A DNA stretch of 64,000 nucleotides from Natrinema sp. CBA1119. GTDB lineage: Archaea > Halobacteriota > Halobacteria > Halobacteriales > Natrialbaceae. Every line of letters starts with the position of its first letter. Within the stretch, counting starts at the first letter, position 1. Below, one piece after another: positions 37,911-47,345 of the stretch. A program made the translations under genes and the position numbers. Under the pieces are notes generated by a model that was given only the letters and a program-made list of their open reading frames with translations, ran no database searches and was not told where the DNA came from. The stretch spans positions 1,240,001 to 1,304,000 of the forward strand of contig NZ_PDBS01000001.1 in assembly GCF_002572525.1 (NCBI RefSeq). The letters run 5' to 3'.

Positions 37911-40079
37911 GTGTCCGAGACCGGGTATATGCGCTTTTTCCCGTACGACAGGCCGTACGAGAATCAGCGCGAGGCGATGGACCGCATCCACAACACCCTC
38001 GGGCGGGGGCAAAACGTCCTCTTCGAGGGTGCCTGCGGGACTGGCAAAACGCTCTCGTCGCTCGTGCCAGCCCTCGAGGTGGCCCGCGAGCGGGACAAGA
38101 CGGTCGTCATCACGACGAACGTCCACCAGCAGATGCGCCAGTTCGTCGCCGAAGCCCGCGCGATCACGCGCGAGGAGCAGATTCGCGCCGTCGTTTTCAA
38201 AGGCAAATCGTCGATGTGTCACATCGACGTCGGCTACGAGGAGTGTCAGGCCCTGCGGGACAACACCCGCGCCGTCGTCGACACCGAACGCGACCGCGAG
38301 CAACTCGAGGCCCGCCAGCGCGAACTGCTCGCCGAGAGCCAGGACGGCGACGGGTCAGCGGCCGACGCCCGAAACGCCGTCATGGACGAACTCGAGGAGA
38401 TCGAAGAGCGACTCGAGGACCTCGAGGACCAGAACGTCTGTGACTACTACCGGAACAACCTGACCGAGGATACGGACGACTTCTTCGGCTGGCTCTTCGA
38501 GGACGTTCGCACCCCCGACGAGATTTACGAACACGCCGAGCAACAGCAGTTCTGTGGCTACGAGCTGCTGAAGGAGGGGATCGAGGGCGTCGATCTGGTC
38601 GTCTGTAACTACCACCACCTGCTGGATTCGACCATTCGCGAGCAGTTCTTCCGCTGGCTGGGCCGCGATCCGGAGGACGTGATCGCCGTCTTCGACGAGG
38701 CGCACAACGTCGAGGACGCCGCCCGCGAGCACGCGACGCGGACCTGCTCCGAGCGGACCTTCGACTCGGCGCTGGACGAGTTGGCCGACGCCGACGATCC
38801 GCGCTCGGAAGACGCCGCCAACGTCCTCTCGGCGTTTCACCGCGCGCTCGTCGAGACCTACGAGGACTCGTTCGGGTTCGGCGATCGCGAGGGGATCGGC
38901 GAGGGCTGGGAAGACGTCCCCATCGCCAACGAGGACCGCAAGGACGACCTCACGCTCGAGTTCCTCCAGCGCTACTCCGGGCGGGGGATCGACGACGACC
39001 TCGAGGCCGCGATGAAACTCGGCCAGGAACTGGACGAACGGTACGAGGAGGCCTACCGCGAGGGGGAGACGGCCACGCGGACGGAGTGTCAGACGCTGGG
39101 GGCCGCGGCCTTCGTCAGCGCGTGGATGTCGGAGAGTTCGACGCAGGGGCTCTACCCGGTCGTCTCCGTCACCCGCGACGCCGGCACGGACGAGGTTTAC
39201 GGCCGCGCGGAACTGTACTCCTGTCTCCCGCGGCAGGTGACCGGCCAGCTGTTCGACGAGATCTACGCGACCGTCCTGATGAGCGCGACCCTCCAGCCGT
39301 TCGACGTCACCGAGAACGTGCTGGGCCTCGAGGACGCGGTGACGATGGCCTACGGGCTGCAGTTCCCCGAGGAGAACCGGCGAACGTACGCCGTCGAGAC
39401 GCCGCCGCTGTTCTCCTCGGATCGCGACGACCCCGCGGTCCAGGAGACGGTGACGGAGACGATCCACGACGCCGTCCGGATGACGCCCGGCAACACGCTC
39501 GCCTTCTTCCCCAACTACGGCGAGGCGGGCCGCTACGCCGACCGGCTCGAGCGCCGTAGCGATCGGACGGTCTACCTGGACGAGCCCGGCGAGTCAGTCG
39601 AGGCGCTCCGCACGCAGTTCGTCGCGAACGACGACGCGGTGCTCTGTACCTCGCTGTGGGGCACCCTCGCGGAGGGGGTGAGCTTCGACGGCGACGACGC
39701 CAACACAGTGCTGGTCGTCGGCGTTCCCTACCCGCATCTGGACGATCGGGCCGAGGCGGTTCAGGAGGCCTACGACGTGGCCTTCGATGGCACCGAGACG
39801 GGCTGGCGCTACGCCGTCGAGATTCCGACAGTCCGCAAGACCAGACAGGCGCTCGGTCGCGTCATTCGATCGCCCGAGGAGGTCGGCGTCCGCGCGCTAC
39901 TCGATCGGCGCTACTCTCGCTCGGCGAAGTCCGATCTCGGCAAGTACAGCGTCAACGGCACCTTTCCGCACGAGGAGCGCGAGGAACTGATCGACATCGG
40001 TCCGGAGAAGCTCAAATTCGCGATGCGCAACTTCTACGGCGACCACGAGGCGTACGACGGCGAGCCGCCGGCTCCCTGA
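37911..40079 (+). CDS. XPD/Rad3-family DNA helicase (DEAH, iron-sulfur)
   Basis: 722 residues. Walker A is GACGTGKTLSS (about residue 44), the DEAH box is FDEAHNVED (about 260), and motif VI is RQALGRVIRSPEEVGV near residue 645. Four cysteines at 103, 112, 177 and 215 lie where XPD holds its 4Fe-4S cluster, so a redox-active or structural cluster is expected. A charged coiled-coil insert (about 125-175) separates the second and third Cys. It unwinds DNA 5' to 3' in repair. The haloarchaeal members are often called DinG/Rad3. Confidence 0.92.
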   Translation: MSETGYMRFFPYDRPYENQREAMDRIHNTLGRGQNVLFEGACGTGKTLSSLVPALEVARERDKTVVITTNVHQQMRQFVAEARAITREEQIRAVVFKGKSSMCHIDVGYEECQALRDNTRAVVDTERDREQLEARQRELLAESQDGDGSAADARNAVMDELEEIEERLEDLEDQNVCDYYRNNLTEDTDDFFGWLFEDVRTPDEIYEHAEQQQFCGYELLKEGIEGVDLVVCNYHHLLDSTIREQFFRWLGRDPEDVIAVFDEAHNVEDAAREHATRTCSERTFDSALDELADADDPRSEDAANVLSAFHRALVETYEDSFGFGDREGIGEGWEDVPIANEDRKDDLTLEFLQRYSGRGIDDDLEAAMKLGQELDERYEEAYREGETATRTECQTLGAAAFVSAWMSESSTQGLYPVVSVTRDAGTDEVYGRAELYSCLPRQVTGQLFDEIYATVLMSATLQPFDVTENVLGLEDAVTMAYGLQFPEENRRTYAVETPPLFSSDRDDPAVQETVTETIHDAVRMTPGNTLAFFPNYGEAGRYADRLERRSDRTVYLDEPGESVEALRTQFVANDDAVLCTSLWGTLAEGVSFDGDDANTVLVVGVPYPHLDDRAEAVQEAYDVAFDGTETGWRYAVEIPTVRKTRQALGRVIRSPEEVGVRALLDRRYSRSAKSDLGKYSVNGTFPHEEREELIDIGPEKLKFAMRNFYGDHEAYDGEPPAP

Positions 40080-40105
40080 CTTGCCTCGAATCGCGCTGCA
40101 CGGCG

Positions 40106-40477
40106 TCACTCGCTCGGTTCGACCGTCACGTCGGCCGCGCCGCTCGTGACGATCACGAGGTGGGTCCCACCGCTTTCGGTCGTCACGTCGAACGTCTCCG
40201 ACTCCGAGATCGATCGCGTCTCTATCGGCCCGTTCTCCGCGTGATCGAGTCGGAAACTGATCGCTGTGGACTCGACCGACGTTTCGTTTTCGGGTTCGGC
40301 GACGGCGACGTTCTCGACGGTCACCGTCAGTTCCTCGCCGGCCTCGGCGTTGAACTCCGCCGTCTGCTCGTCCTGCACCCTCGAATCGGCGTAGCCGTCG
40401 TCCGTGAAACTCGTCAGCTCGCTACACCCCGCGAGAAGGACCGCTGTCGAACCCGCGACAACTGTGCGTCGGTACAT
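40106..40477 (-). CDS. Small lipoprotein
   Basis: 123 residues. The N-terminus MYRRTVVAGSTAVLLAGCSE is a Tat-like or Sec signal with a lipobox LAGC (Cys18). The mature part is an acidic beta-rich domain with EELTVTVENVAVAEPENETS and THLVIVTSGAADVTVEPSE. It is probably tethered to the outer face of the membrane. Role unknown. Confidence 0.75.
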   Translation of the reverse strand: MYRRTVVAGSTAVLLAGCSELTSFTDDGYADSRVQDEQTAEFNAEAGEELTVTVENVAVAEPENETSVESTAISFRLDHAENGPIETRSISESETFDVTTESGGTHLVIVTSGAADVTVEPSE

Positions 40478-40545
40478 GGCTACGAGATAGCGAGACCGTC
40501 GAGTAATAGCCACCGGACGGCTCACGATTCGATATTCACCTCGAG

Positions 40546-41046
40546 TCAGGCGGGGAGCGAGACCCGGCTCACCGGCAGCTTGTAGGTTCCGTCCCAGAAC
40601 TCGAGTCCGCTGACCGTCCACCGGATCGGCTCGATTTCGCGGTCGGCCAGCCGCTGTGCGGTCTCGAGGTCGCCGCCGCGGGCGAGCGTCACGTGCGGGA
40701 CGTAGTCGCCGCCCTCGAGTCCCTCGACCGTCTCGAACGCCTCGGTGAGGTCGGCGTGAATGGCCTCGAGCCCGGGACTTTCGACGGCCAGATAGACGAC
40801 CGGTGCCGACCCCAGCGGCGGATCCTCGAAGTAGTCGATGGCCGTGATTTCGGCTTCGACTGCGGGGGCACCCTCGAGCGCGCGGTGGGCGCGGTGCTGG
40901 AGCTGGGCGACGTGGTCGTCCTCGCCGAGGCGCTTGAGGAGACAGGAGTGGTCCTCGCGGATGGTTTCGAATCCGACGAGGTCCGGGTGGAGCCGGTTCG
41001 CAAGCTGGCGGACGCGGCCGGGAACTGGAACGTTGACGCTGTACAC
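40546..41046 (-). CDS. 2'-5' RNA ligase-like 2H phosphoesterase
   Basis: 166 residues. The second 2H motif is canonical (HVTLARG, near residue 123); the first is degenerate in sequence (HSCLLKR in place of HxT). Other family features are a central acidic beta-sheet and the C-terminal RVSLPA. 2H enzymes act on cyclic phosphodiester ends of RNA. GTG 41046 gives the expected start VYSVNVPVPG. Because the first HxT is HSC, activity is uncertain. Confidence 0.78.
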   Translation of the reverse strand: MYSVNVPVPGRVRQLANRLHPDLVGFETIREDHSCLLKRLGEDDHVAQLQHRAHRALEGAPAVEAEITAIDYFEDPPLGSAPVVYLAVESPGLEAIHADLTEAFETVEGLEGGDYVPHVTLARGGDLETAQRLADREIEPIRWTVSGLEFWDGTYKLPVSRVSLPA

Positions 41047-41114
41047 TTCGCCCGGTATTGGGCCGGTGTGGCTATCAGTCTGATGGTCTCGCAAGCGACC
41101 ATCGCGTCGCCGAT

Positions 41115-41309
41115 TCAGATTTGATCGAGCAGCCAGAGGACGATCAGGACCGCGATCCCGAGCTGAACGAGTATAAAGAACGGGCCGAGTAGCCCCGCGA
41201 TACTGCCGATCACCGCCCCGAGAATCTCGAGGACAAGCAATACAGCCACCAGCCCGAGGACGATCTTCAGCAGCGTTTCGACCTCGAGTTCACCGCGTGA
41301 GTCGATCAT
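41115..41309 (-). CDS. Small two-helix membrane protein (DUF7554-like)
   Basis: 64 residues. After an acidic start (MIDSRGELEVETLLK) come two hydrophobic helices: IVLGLVAVLLVLEILGAVIG and FFILVQLGIAVLIVLWLL. I recall haloarchaeal proteins of this plan (DUF7554). It lies 68 bp from the 2H gene and 85 bp from the divergent HTH membrane protein. Function unknown. Confidence 0.7.
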   Translation of the reverse strand: MIDSRGELEVETLLKIVLGLVAVLLVLEILGAVIGSIAGLLGPFFILVQLGIAVLIVLWLLDQI

Positions 41310-41394
41310 ACACTCACGTTCGGCTGACTGTGTGAAAAACCATCGTTCCCGCGGTCGGAAAGACCTATTTAGACGGCGACGGCATGTTCCCATA

Positions 41395-42558
41395 ATGGAC
41401 GTGAGGGGGCTGCGGGCCCTGATTTGCGTGCTCGTGGTGGTCGCGTGTTTGCTCGCGCTCGTCTCGGCACCGTTCGCTGTGGCGGCTGACGCCGGGACGC
41501 AGCGAGCGGCGCTACAGGACGGGTCGGACGGCACCGAGACGGACTCGAACGAGAGCGTGGAACTCGAGGATGCCGATCGGATCCACATCGACGTCGTCAT
41601 CGCCGAGGACGGGTCGGCACAGGTGACCGCCGACCACCAGTTCGATCTCTACGGCGAGAACAATTCGACGGCGGAGTGGGAGGCCCTGAACGAGAGTCTC
41701 TCGAACGACAGGGAGCGGTACGTCGAGGAGGAGCGAGACAGCTGGAACGACACCCTCGAGAAGGGACAGAACGAGACGAACCGAGAGATGAACATTTCGG
41801 GCGTGTCCATTACCACGGAGGTGGATTCGCAACCGCGGGAGATCGGTCACGCGAAAGTCTCCTTCACGTGGTCACAGTTTGCGCTCACCGAAATGACGCA
41901 GCTCAAAGCGGGCGATGCGCTGTCCGGATTCACGCTCGGGGAAGGGACGACGTTGCAGTTCCACTGGCCGGAGGGGTACACCGTCTACGAGAACGAGGGC
42001 GAGCGACAGATCGATCCGTCACCGAGCGAACTGTCGGAGGGATCCGTCTCGTGGCAGGGCGACTCGTTCACCGACGACCAACCCCGGGTCGTGCTCGCCA
42101 AGAGCAGCGACTCGAACTCGAGCGCAGACCAGACCCCATCCGACGGGGGACCGGCGATGCCGTGGGTGATCGTCCTCCTCGCGCTGGCGCTGCTGGCGAC
42201 CGTCGGCGTCGTCGGCTGGCTGGTCGGGCGAAACAGCCCCGGCGATGACGGGACCGACACCGGCTCCGACAAGGCGTGGCGAACCGACGGCTCGACCGAT
42301 GTCGACTCGAGTCCGTCCGGCGATCAGCCGCCGGACGGTCCCCCGCCGGAACTGCTGAGCAACGAGGAGCGGGTCCTGCGCCTGCTCGAGCGACGCGGCG
42401 GCCGGGTGAAACAACAGGAGGTCGTCTCGGAACTGGACTGGACCGAGGCCAAGACGAGCCAGGTCGTCGGCGATCTGCGCGAGGACGACGAGATCGACGT
42501 GTTCCGGATCGGCCGGGAGAACGTGCTGGCGCTGCCCGAAGACGAGTCGCGTCGATAG
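41395..42558 (+). CDS. Membrane-anchored transcriptional regulator with extracellular domain and HTH
   Basis: 387 residues. A signal peptide or anchor (about residues 7-31) precedes a glycosylation-rich acidic extracellular domain (many NxS/NxT sites, e.g. NNST, NESL, NET, NIS). A transmembrane helix near 262-284 (PWVIVLLALALLATVGVVGW) leads to a cytoplasmic tail. The last 65 residues are a winged helix (NEERVLRLLERRGGRVKQQE…SQVVGDLREDDEI). This matches haloarchaeal DUF7345/DUF7343 proteins. It probably transmits an outside signal directly to DNA. Targets unknown. Confidence 0.82.
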   Translation: MDVRGLRALICVLVVVACLLALVSAPFAVAADAGTQRAALQDGSDGTETDSNESVELEDADRIHIDVVIAEDGSAQVTADHQFDLYGENNSTAEWEALNESLSNDRERYVEEERDSWNDTLEKGQNETNREMNISGVSITTEVDSQPREIGHAKVSFTWSQFALTEMTQLKAGDALSGFTLGEGTTLQFHWPEGYTVYENEGERQIDPSPSELSEGSVSWQGDSFTDDQPRVVLAKSSDSNSSADQTPSDGGPAMPWVIVLLALALLATVGVVGWLVGRNSPGDDGTDTGSDKAWRTDGSTDVDSSPSGDQPPDGPPPELLSNEERVLRLLERRGGRVKQQEVVSELDWTEAKTSQVVGDLREDDEIDVFRIGRENVLALPEDESRR

Positions 42559-42629
42559 CCGCCGCGTCTATCGTCTTCTCGCTCTCTCGAGGGGACCGCC
42601 GCCTCACTTCGGATCGGTCAACGAACGAG

Positions 42630-42772
42630 CGGTGGCGCGTGCTGTCGGTCGGCCGAGTGAAAGCGAGGCCGGCCGACGTCATTGCGCGAGGGATGAGCGA
42701 GCGACTGTGGAGCGAGCGAATCGGCTGGGGAGGGCGTGGCGATTCCCTGTTGCCACGGTAGCAGGACACTCT
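42630..42772 (+). repeat. Dispersed structured element, copy B
   Basis: Copy of the element at 35393-35534. Its hairpin is 42644-42654 (GTCGGTCGGCC) with 42667-42677 (GGCCGGCCGAC), 11 pairs including one G-U. The 41-base identical core is 42717-42757. It lies in the 662-bp gap 42559-43220, which otherwise holds only a short tandem repeat and the argG promoter. A GGATTTAAG sequence at 42956-42964 could be another promoter, but no ORF follows. Confidence 0.7.
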
Positions 42773-42794
42773 ACTCTACTCTACTCTACTCTAC
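42768..42794 (+). repeat. Pentanucleotide tandem repeat (ACTCT)5
   Basis: Five full ACTCT units plus two bases, starting right at the end of dispersed element B. Such a run can change length by slippage. Confidence 0.85.
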
Positions 42795-43185
42795 AATCGA
42801 TACCCCACAAACCAGTTGTTCCGTTCACAGCGAGACTGATCCCAGTCGTTGGTCTCGCGAGCGTAACAGTCGTTTTCCCGTTTTATCTACCGTCATCGTT
42901 GTCTTCGAGATCGGCCGTGTGTCGCGGTACTGACCGGTGGGAGCGCGATGTAGTAGGATTTAAGACTATGGATCTACAGTGTTTGACCAATGAGCCACTC
43001 CGTCGGCACGGCGCTCGCCGTTCCCGGTACCGACGGGACCCTCGCTCGTCGGCGACCGCGACGGGGCCTTTGAGCCCACTCTTTATTTCACCCCACGTTC
43101 CCGGATCGTTCCACCGTTCCCGAAACTGCAGAATTTTCGGTTAGCAGCGCCTCTCCAACTTATTTTCGGAATTGAAACCAACGGG

Positions 43186-43193
43186 CTTAAGTC
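43186..43193 (+). promoter_or_regulatory. TATA box of argG
   Basis: GCTTAAGT ends 28 nt before ATG 43221 and would give a nearly leaderless argG-argH message. Confidence 0.5.
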
Positions 43194-43220
43194 CGTCCTG
43201 TGGGTTTACTCGAGTACGAT

Positions 43221-44459
43221 ATGACACGCGTGGCACTTGCGTTTTCGGGCGGCCTGGACACGACTGTCTGTGTCCCGCTGCTCGAGGAAGAATACGGATA
43301 CGATGACGTGATCGGCGTCACGGTCGACGTCGGACAGCCGGCCGAAGAGTTCGATGAGGCCGAAGAAACCGCCGAAGCACTCGGCCTGGACCACTACGTC
43401 GTCGACGCGCGAGCGGAGTTCGCGCAACTCTGTCTCGAGAGCGTTCGCGCGAACGCGACCTATCAGGGCTACCCGCTGGGAACGGCGCTCGCCCGACCGG
43501 TGATCGCGGAGGCGATCCTCGAGGTCGCGGAGGAACAGGACTGTACCGGCATCGCCCACGGCTGTACGGGCAAGGGCAACGACCAACTCCGCTTCGAGGC
43601 CGTCTGGCGCAGCTCGGACCTCGAGGTCATTGCCCCCGTGCGCGAACTCGGGCTCACCCGCGAGTGGGAGCAGGAGTACGCCGCCGAGAGAGACCTGCCC
43701 GTCGAGGGCGGTAGCGGCGGCGACTGGTCGATCGACACCAACATCTGGAGCCGCTCCGTCGAGGGCGACGACCTCGAGGACCCCAACTACGTCCCACCGC
43801 GAGACATCTACGAGTGGACCGACGAGCCCGGTAGCGAGACCGAGGAGATCGAGATCGCATTCGAGCAGGGCTACCCCGTCGCCATCGATGGAGAGGAGTA
43901 CGAGCCAGTCGAACTGATCGAGTCCCTGAACGAACTCGCCGGCGGATACGGCGTCGGCCGCACCGACACGATGGAAGACCGCATGCTCGGGCTGAAGGTT
44001 CGCGAGAACTACGAGCACCCGGCCGCGACGACGCTGCTGAATGCTCACGAGGCCCTCGAGGGGCTCGTTCTCACGCAGGAGGAGCGCCAGTTCAAGACAC
44101 AGATCGACCAGCAGTGGTCCCAGAAGGGCTACGAGGGCCTGATCGACGCGCCGCTCGTGAGCGCGCTCGAGGGCTTCATCGCCGAGACCCAGAAGCGCGT
44201 CACCGGTACCGTCACGATCCGCTTCGAGGGCGGGCAGGCGCGTCCGGTCGCCCGCGACAGCAAGTTCGCGGCCTACTCGGCCGAGCACGCCTCCTTCGAC
44301 ACCGAGACGGTCGGCAAGATCAAGCAAGAAGACGCCACCGGCGTCGCGAAGTACCACGGCTTCCAGCGCCGCCTCGCGAACGAGGCGATCGCCGCGAACG
44401 CAGCCGACGAGGAAGTCGAACTCGCGACTGATGGAAGCGGCGACGAGGACGACGAGTAA
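43221..44459 (+). CDS. argG: Argininosuccinate synthase
   Basis: 412 residues. It condenses citrulline and aspartate with ATP. The PP-loop is ALAFSGGLDTTVC at the N-terminus; GCTGKGNDQLRFE and the citrulline-binding block SIDTNIWSRSVEG are intact. A short acidic tail (GSGDEDDE) ends it. The stop is 2 bp before argH, so the two last steps of arginine synthesis are coupled. Confidence 0.97.
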   Translation: MTRVALAFSGGLDTTVCVPLLEEEYGYDDVIGVTVDVGQPAEEFDEAEETAEALGLDHYVVDARAEFAQLCLESVRANATYQGYPLGTALARPVIAEAILEVAEEQDCTGIAHGCTGKGNDQLRFEAVWRSSDLEVIAPVRELGLTREWEQEYAAERDLPVEGGSGGDWSIDTNIWSRSVEGDDLEDPNYVPPRDIYEWTDEPGSETEEIEIAFEQGYPVAIDGEEYEPVELIESLNELAGGYGVGRTDTMEDRMLGLKVRENYEHPAATTLLNAHEALEGLVLTQEERQFKTQIDQQWSQKGYEGLIDAPLVSALEGFIAETQKRVTGTVTIRFEGGQARPVARDSKFAAYSAEHASFDTETVGKIKQEDATGVAKYHGFQRRLANEAIAANAADEEVELATDGSGDEDDE

Positions 44460-44461
44460 TC

Positions 44462-45985
44462 ATGACCGAGGAGAGCGCTCAGAACGGCGGCGAATTCGAA
44501 GCCGACGGCGGCGACGAAGGCGGTGAGCGATCCTCGTCGGATCCCGGATCCGACGGCGTCGTCCGCCGAGACCGCTTCAGCGGCGGTCCCGCCCGGAGCT
44601 TCCTCTCCTCGCTCGACGCGGACGAACGCATTTTTGCGGCCGACCTCGAGGTCGACCGCGCGCATACAGTCATGCTCGCCGAGCAGGGAATTATTGGAGA
44701 CGCCGTGGCCGGGCAGATCCTGACCGCGCTGGACGCGATCGAGGTCGACGGCCACGACTCGCTGCCCGACGGCGAGGACGTCCACGAAGCGATCGAGACC
44801 GCCGTTATCGAACGCATCGGCGCGGACGGCGGGAAGATGCACACCGCGCGCTCGCGCAACGACGAAGTCGCGGCCTGCATCCGCTATCGCCTGCGCGAGG
44901 ACGTCCTCGAGGCGATCGAGACGACGCTCGCGCTGCGCGAATCACTGGCCGACGTCGCCGAGGCGCACGCCGAGACGATCATGCCCGGTTACACCCACCT
45001 CCAGCCCGCCCAGCCCACCACCGTGGCACACTGGGTGCTGGCTTACGAGGGAGCCGTCCGCCGCGACACCGAACGCTTGCTCGAGGCCTACGGCCGGATC
45101 AACCAGTCACCGCTGGGCGGGGCCGCGTTCGCCGGAACGACGTTCGATATCGACCGCGAGCGCACCGCTGAATTACTGGGCTTCGAGGGCGTCGTCGAAA
45201 ATTCGATGGACGCCGCCTCGAGCCGGGACTTCCTGCTCGAGACGGTGCAGGCGCTGTCGACGCACGCGACGACGCTATCGGGGCTGGCGGAGGACGTGAT
45301 TATCTTCGCGAACCGCGGCTTCGTCGATCTGGCGGACGACTACTCCTCGACGTCGTCGATCATGCCCCAGAAGAAAAACCCGGACACGCTGGAACTCGTC
45401 CGCGCGGTCGCGGGCGACGCGGCCGGCGGCGTCCAAGGGCTGACGACGACGCTGAAAGGATTACCCCGCGCGTACAATCGCGACCTGCAGCGGGCGACGC
45501 CACACGCGTGGGAGACCGTCGACGCCGTGACGGAAGCCAGCGAGGTCGCGGCTGGTGCGGTTGCCACCGCCGACTGGAACGAGGAGACCCTCGCGGCGGA
45601 AGCCGGCGAGGGCTTTTCGACGGCGACCGGCGTCGCGGATCTGCTCGCGGCGAACGGATTGCCGTTTCGGACCGCACACGAGCTGGTCGCCGTCGCCGCC
45701 GAACGAGGGGCCGATTACGACGCCCTCGAGGCCGCCGCGCGGGAAGTGCTCGGCGAGTCGCTCGAGGCCCACGTTGACCCCGAGGCGGTCGCGGACGCGC
45801 TCGATCCGGCCGAAAGCGTCGCGAGCCGCGACTCGCAAGGCGGTCCCGCACCCGAGGCGGTCGCTCCCCAGCTCGAGTCGGCCCGCGAGGCGCTCGCGAC
45901 CGACGAGGAGACCCTCGCGGATGCGGCCGACGCGCTCGAGGCGGCCCGCGAGGCGCTCCGTTCGGAGGTGAACGGTTATGTCTGA
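44462..45985 (+). CDS. argH: Argininosuccinate lyase
   Basis: 507 residues. It cleaves argininosuccinate to arginine and fumarate. Signature SSIMPQKKNPDTLE (fumarase/aspartase family, about residue 300) and the TARSRNDEVA and HLQPAQPTTVAHW blocks are clear. An extra acidic N-terminal stretch of about 35 residues is a halophilic addition. The C-terminal region is longer than in bacteria and Ala/Glu-rich. Confidence 0.97.
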   Translation: MTEESAQNGGEFEADGGDEGGERSSSDPGSDGVVRRDRFSGGPARSFLSSLDADERIFAADLEVDRAHTVMLAEQGIIGDAVAGQILTALDAIEVDGHDSLPDGEDVHEAIETAVIERIGADGGKMHTARSRNDEVAACIRYRLREDVLEAIETTLALRESLADVAEAHAETIMPGYTHLQPAQPTTVAHWVLAYEGAVRRDTERLLEAYGRINQSPLGGAAFAGTTFDIDRERTAELLGFEGVVENSMDAASSRDFLLETVQALSTHATTLSGLAEDVIIFANRGFVDLADDYSSTSSIMPQKKNPDTLELVRAVAGDAAGGVQGLTTTLKGLPRAYNRDLQRATPHAWETVDAVTEASEVAAGAVATADWNEETLAAEAGEGFSTATGVADLLAANGLPFRTAHELVAVAAERGADYDALEAAAREVLGESLEAHVDPEAVADALDPAESVASRDSQGGPAPEAVAPQLESAREALATDEETLADAADALEAAREALRSEVNGYV

Positions 45986-46179
45986 GGCGGTCGCTCGAGC
46001 GGGACGGCCCGGTCGACCCGCGAAATCGCGGGCAGTCGCTCGGGTCGTTCGGCGACGGTCCCCGCGTGGGGACGAATTACCTGCTCCATGATATGTCAAA
46101 GTAGACCTGCGGTGAAGTAGCCCACACGGACCGGTAGAGTGGCGTGCAGTTAATATAATTTTGCTGTTAAGTTCGAAGG

Positions 46180-46187
46180 CTTTAAGG
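46180..46187 (+). promoter_or_regulatory. TATA box of the argW-X-C-B-D-E-F cluster
   Basis: CTTTAAGG ends 27 nt before ATG 46214, predicting a leaderless start for the carrier-protein gene. An AT-rich TTAATATAATTTT stretch at 46150-46162 lies further upstream and could bind a regulator. Confidence 0.5.
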
Positions 46188-46213
46188 GACCCCGGCCCCC
46201 ACGTGCGAGTACA

Positions 46214-46378
46214 ATGACCGAATGCGTCGAGTGTGGGGCTGAAGTGTCCCTGCACGACGATCTGGAAGTCGGAGAGATTGTCGACTGTACGACCTGTGGA
46301 GCCGAGCTCGAAGTCGTCGATACGGAGCCGCCAGTCCTCGAGCGGGCCCCCGAGCTCGAAGAGGACTGGGGTGAGTGA
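46214..46378 (+). CDS. argW: Amino-group carrier protein LysW/ArgW
   Basis: 54 residues. Two CxxC knuckles (CVECG at 4 and CTTCG at 25) form the zinc ribbon, and the C-terminus is EDWGE, the universal LysW tail whose last Glu gamma-carboxylate receives the substrate. It shields the amino group of glutamate (for arginine) or aminoadipate (for lysine) through the next four steps. Confidence 0.95.
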   Translation: MTECVECGAEVSLHDDLEVGEIVDCTTCGAELEVVDTEPPVLERAPELEEDWGE

Positions 46379-46466
46379 CCTTGCAGACGGGCGCGATTTC
46401 GCCGTCCCCTGCGCAGCCGGTTCGCAGAGCGCGTAGCGCCGCAACCCCGACGCAGAGGTGTCTCGC

Positions 46467-47345
46467 GTGAACGTCGGCATACTCTACTCGCGGATTCGAA
46501 AGGACGAGAAACTCCTCCTCAACGAGCTTCGCGAGCGCGACCACGAGGTCACGAAGATCGACGTTCGCAAGCAGACCTTCGACATCTCGGACGCCCCCGC
46601 GGCGTTCGACGGCCTCGACATCGTCGTCGACCGCTGTCTCGCCACGAGCCGAAGCCTGTACGCCACGCAGTTCTTCGAGGCCTACGGCATCCCCGTGGTC
46701 AACAGCCACGAGACCGCGGACATCTGCGCCGACAAGGTGAAAAACAGCCTCGCACTCGAGAAGGCGGGCGTTCCCACGCCCGCGACGAAAGTCGCCTTCA
46801 CGAAGGAGACGGCCATGGAGGCCATCGAGGAGTTTGGCTACCCCTGCGTCCTCAAACCCGTCGTGGGTTCGTGGGGTCGCCTGATGGCGAAGATCGACTC
46901 CGAGTCGGCCGCCGAGGCCATCCTCGAGCACAAGGCCACGCTGGGCCACTACGAGCACAAGGTGTTCTACGTCCAGGAGTTCGTCGAGAAACCCGGCCGC
47001 GATATTCGCGTGGTCGCGATCGACGGCGAGCCCATCGCCGCGATGGTTCGCTCTTCGGATCACTGGATCACCAACGCGGCGAAAGGTGCCGAGGTCGATC
47101 CGTTCGATGTCGACGACGAAGCGCGCGAACTCGTCGAGACGGCAAGCGACGCCGTCGGCGGCGGCTTGCTCGGCGTCGATCTCATGGAAACCGGTGACTC
47201 CTATACGGTCCACGAGGTCAACCACACGGTCGAGTTCAAGGCTCTCGACGGGGCCGTCGAGACCGATATTGCGGGAACTGTCGTCGACTGGCTCGAGTCG
47301 AAAGCCGACGCCGCGGCCGACGAGGAACTCGAGGTGAGCGCCTGA
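46467..47345 (+). CDS. argX: LysW/ArgW-glutamate ligase (ATP-grasp)
   Basis: 292 residues. An ATP-grasp enzyme that joins glutamate or alpha-aminoadipate to the carrier tail. Motifs are CVLKPVVGSWGRLMAK (ATP loop), VFYVQEFVEKPGRDIRVVAI, and the metal site VHEVNHTVEFKAL. GTG 46467 is chosen because GAGGTG lies 6 nt before it; a GTG 9 nt further upstream would sit inside that ribosome-binding site. Specificity for Glu over aminoadipate is inferred from the adjacent arg genes. Confidence 0.93.
   Translation: MNVGILYSRIRKDEKLLLNELRERDHEVTKIDVRKQTFDISDAPAAFDGLDIVVDRCLATSRSLYATQFFEAYGIPVVNSHETADICADKVKNSLALEKAGVPTPATKVAFTKETAMEAIEEFGYPCVLKPVVGSWGRLMAKIDSESAAEAILEHKATLGHYEHKVFYVQEFVEKPGRDIRVVAIDGEPIAAMVRSSDHWITNAAKGAEVDPFDVDDEARELVETASDAVGGGLLGVDLMETGDSYTVHEVNHTVEFKALDGAVETDIAGTVVDWLESKADAAADEELEVSA

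Noticed and set aside
42768-42794. Possible CRISPR repeat
   Set aside because: Five-base tandem units with no spacers.
45977-46090. 37-codon ORF overlapping the end of argH
   Set aside because: Arg-rich, low complexity, no homology pattern or promoter.
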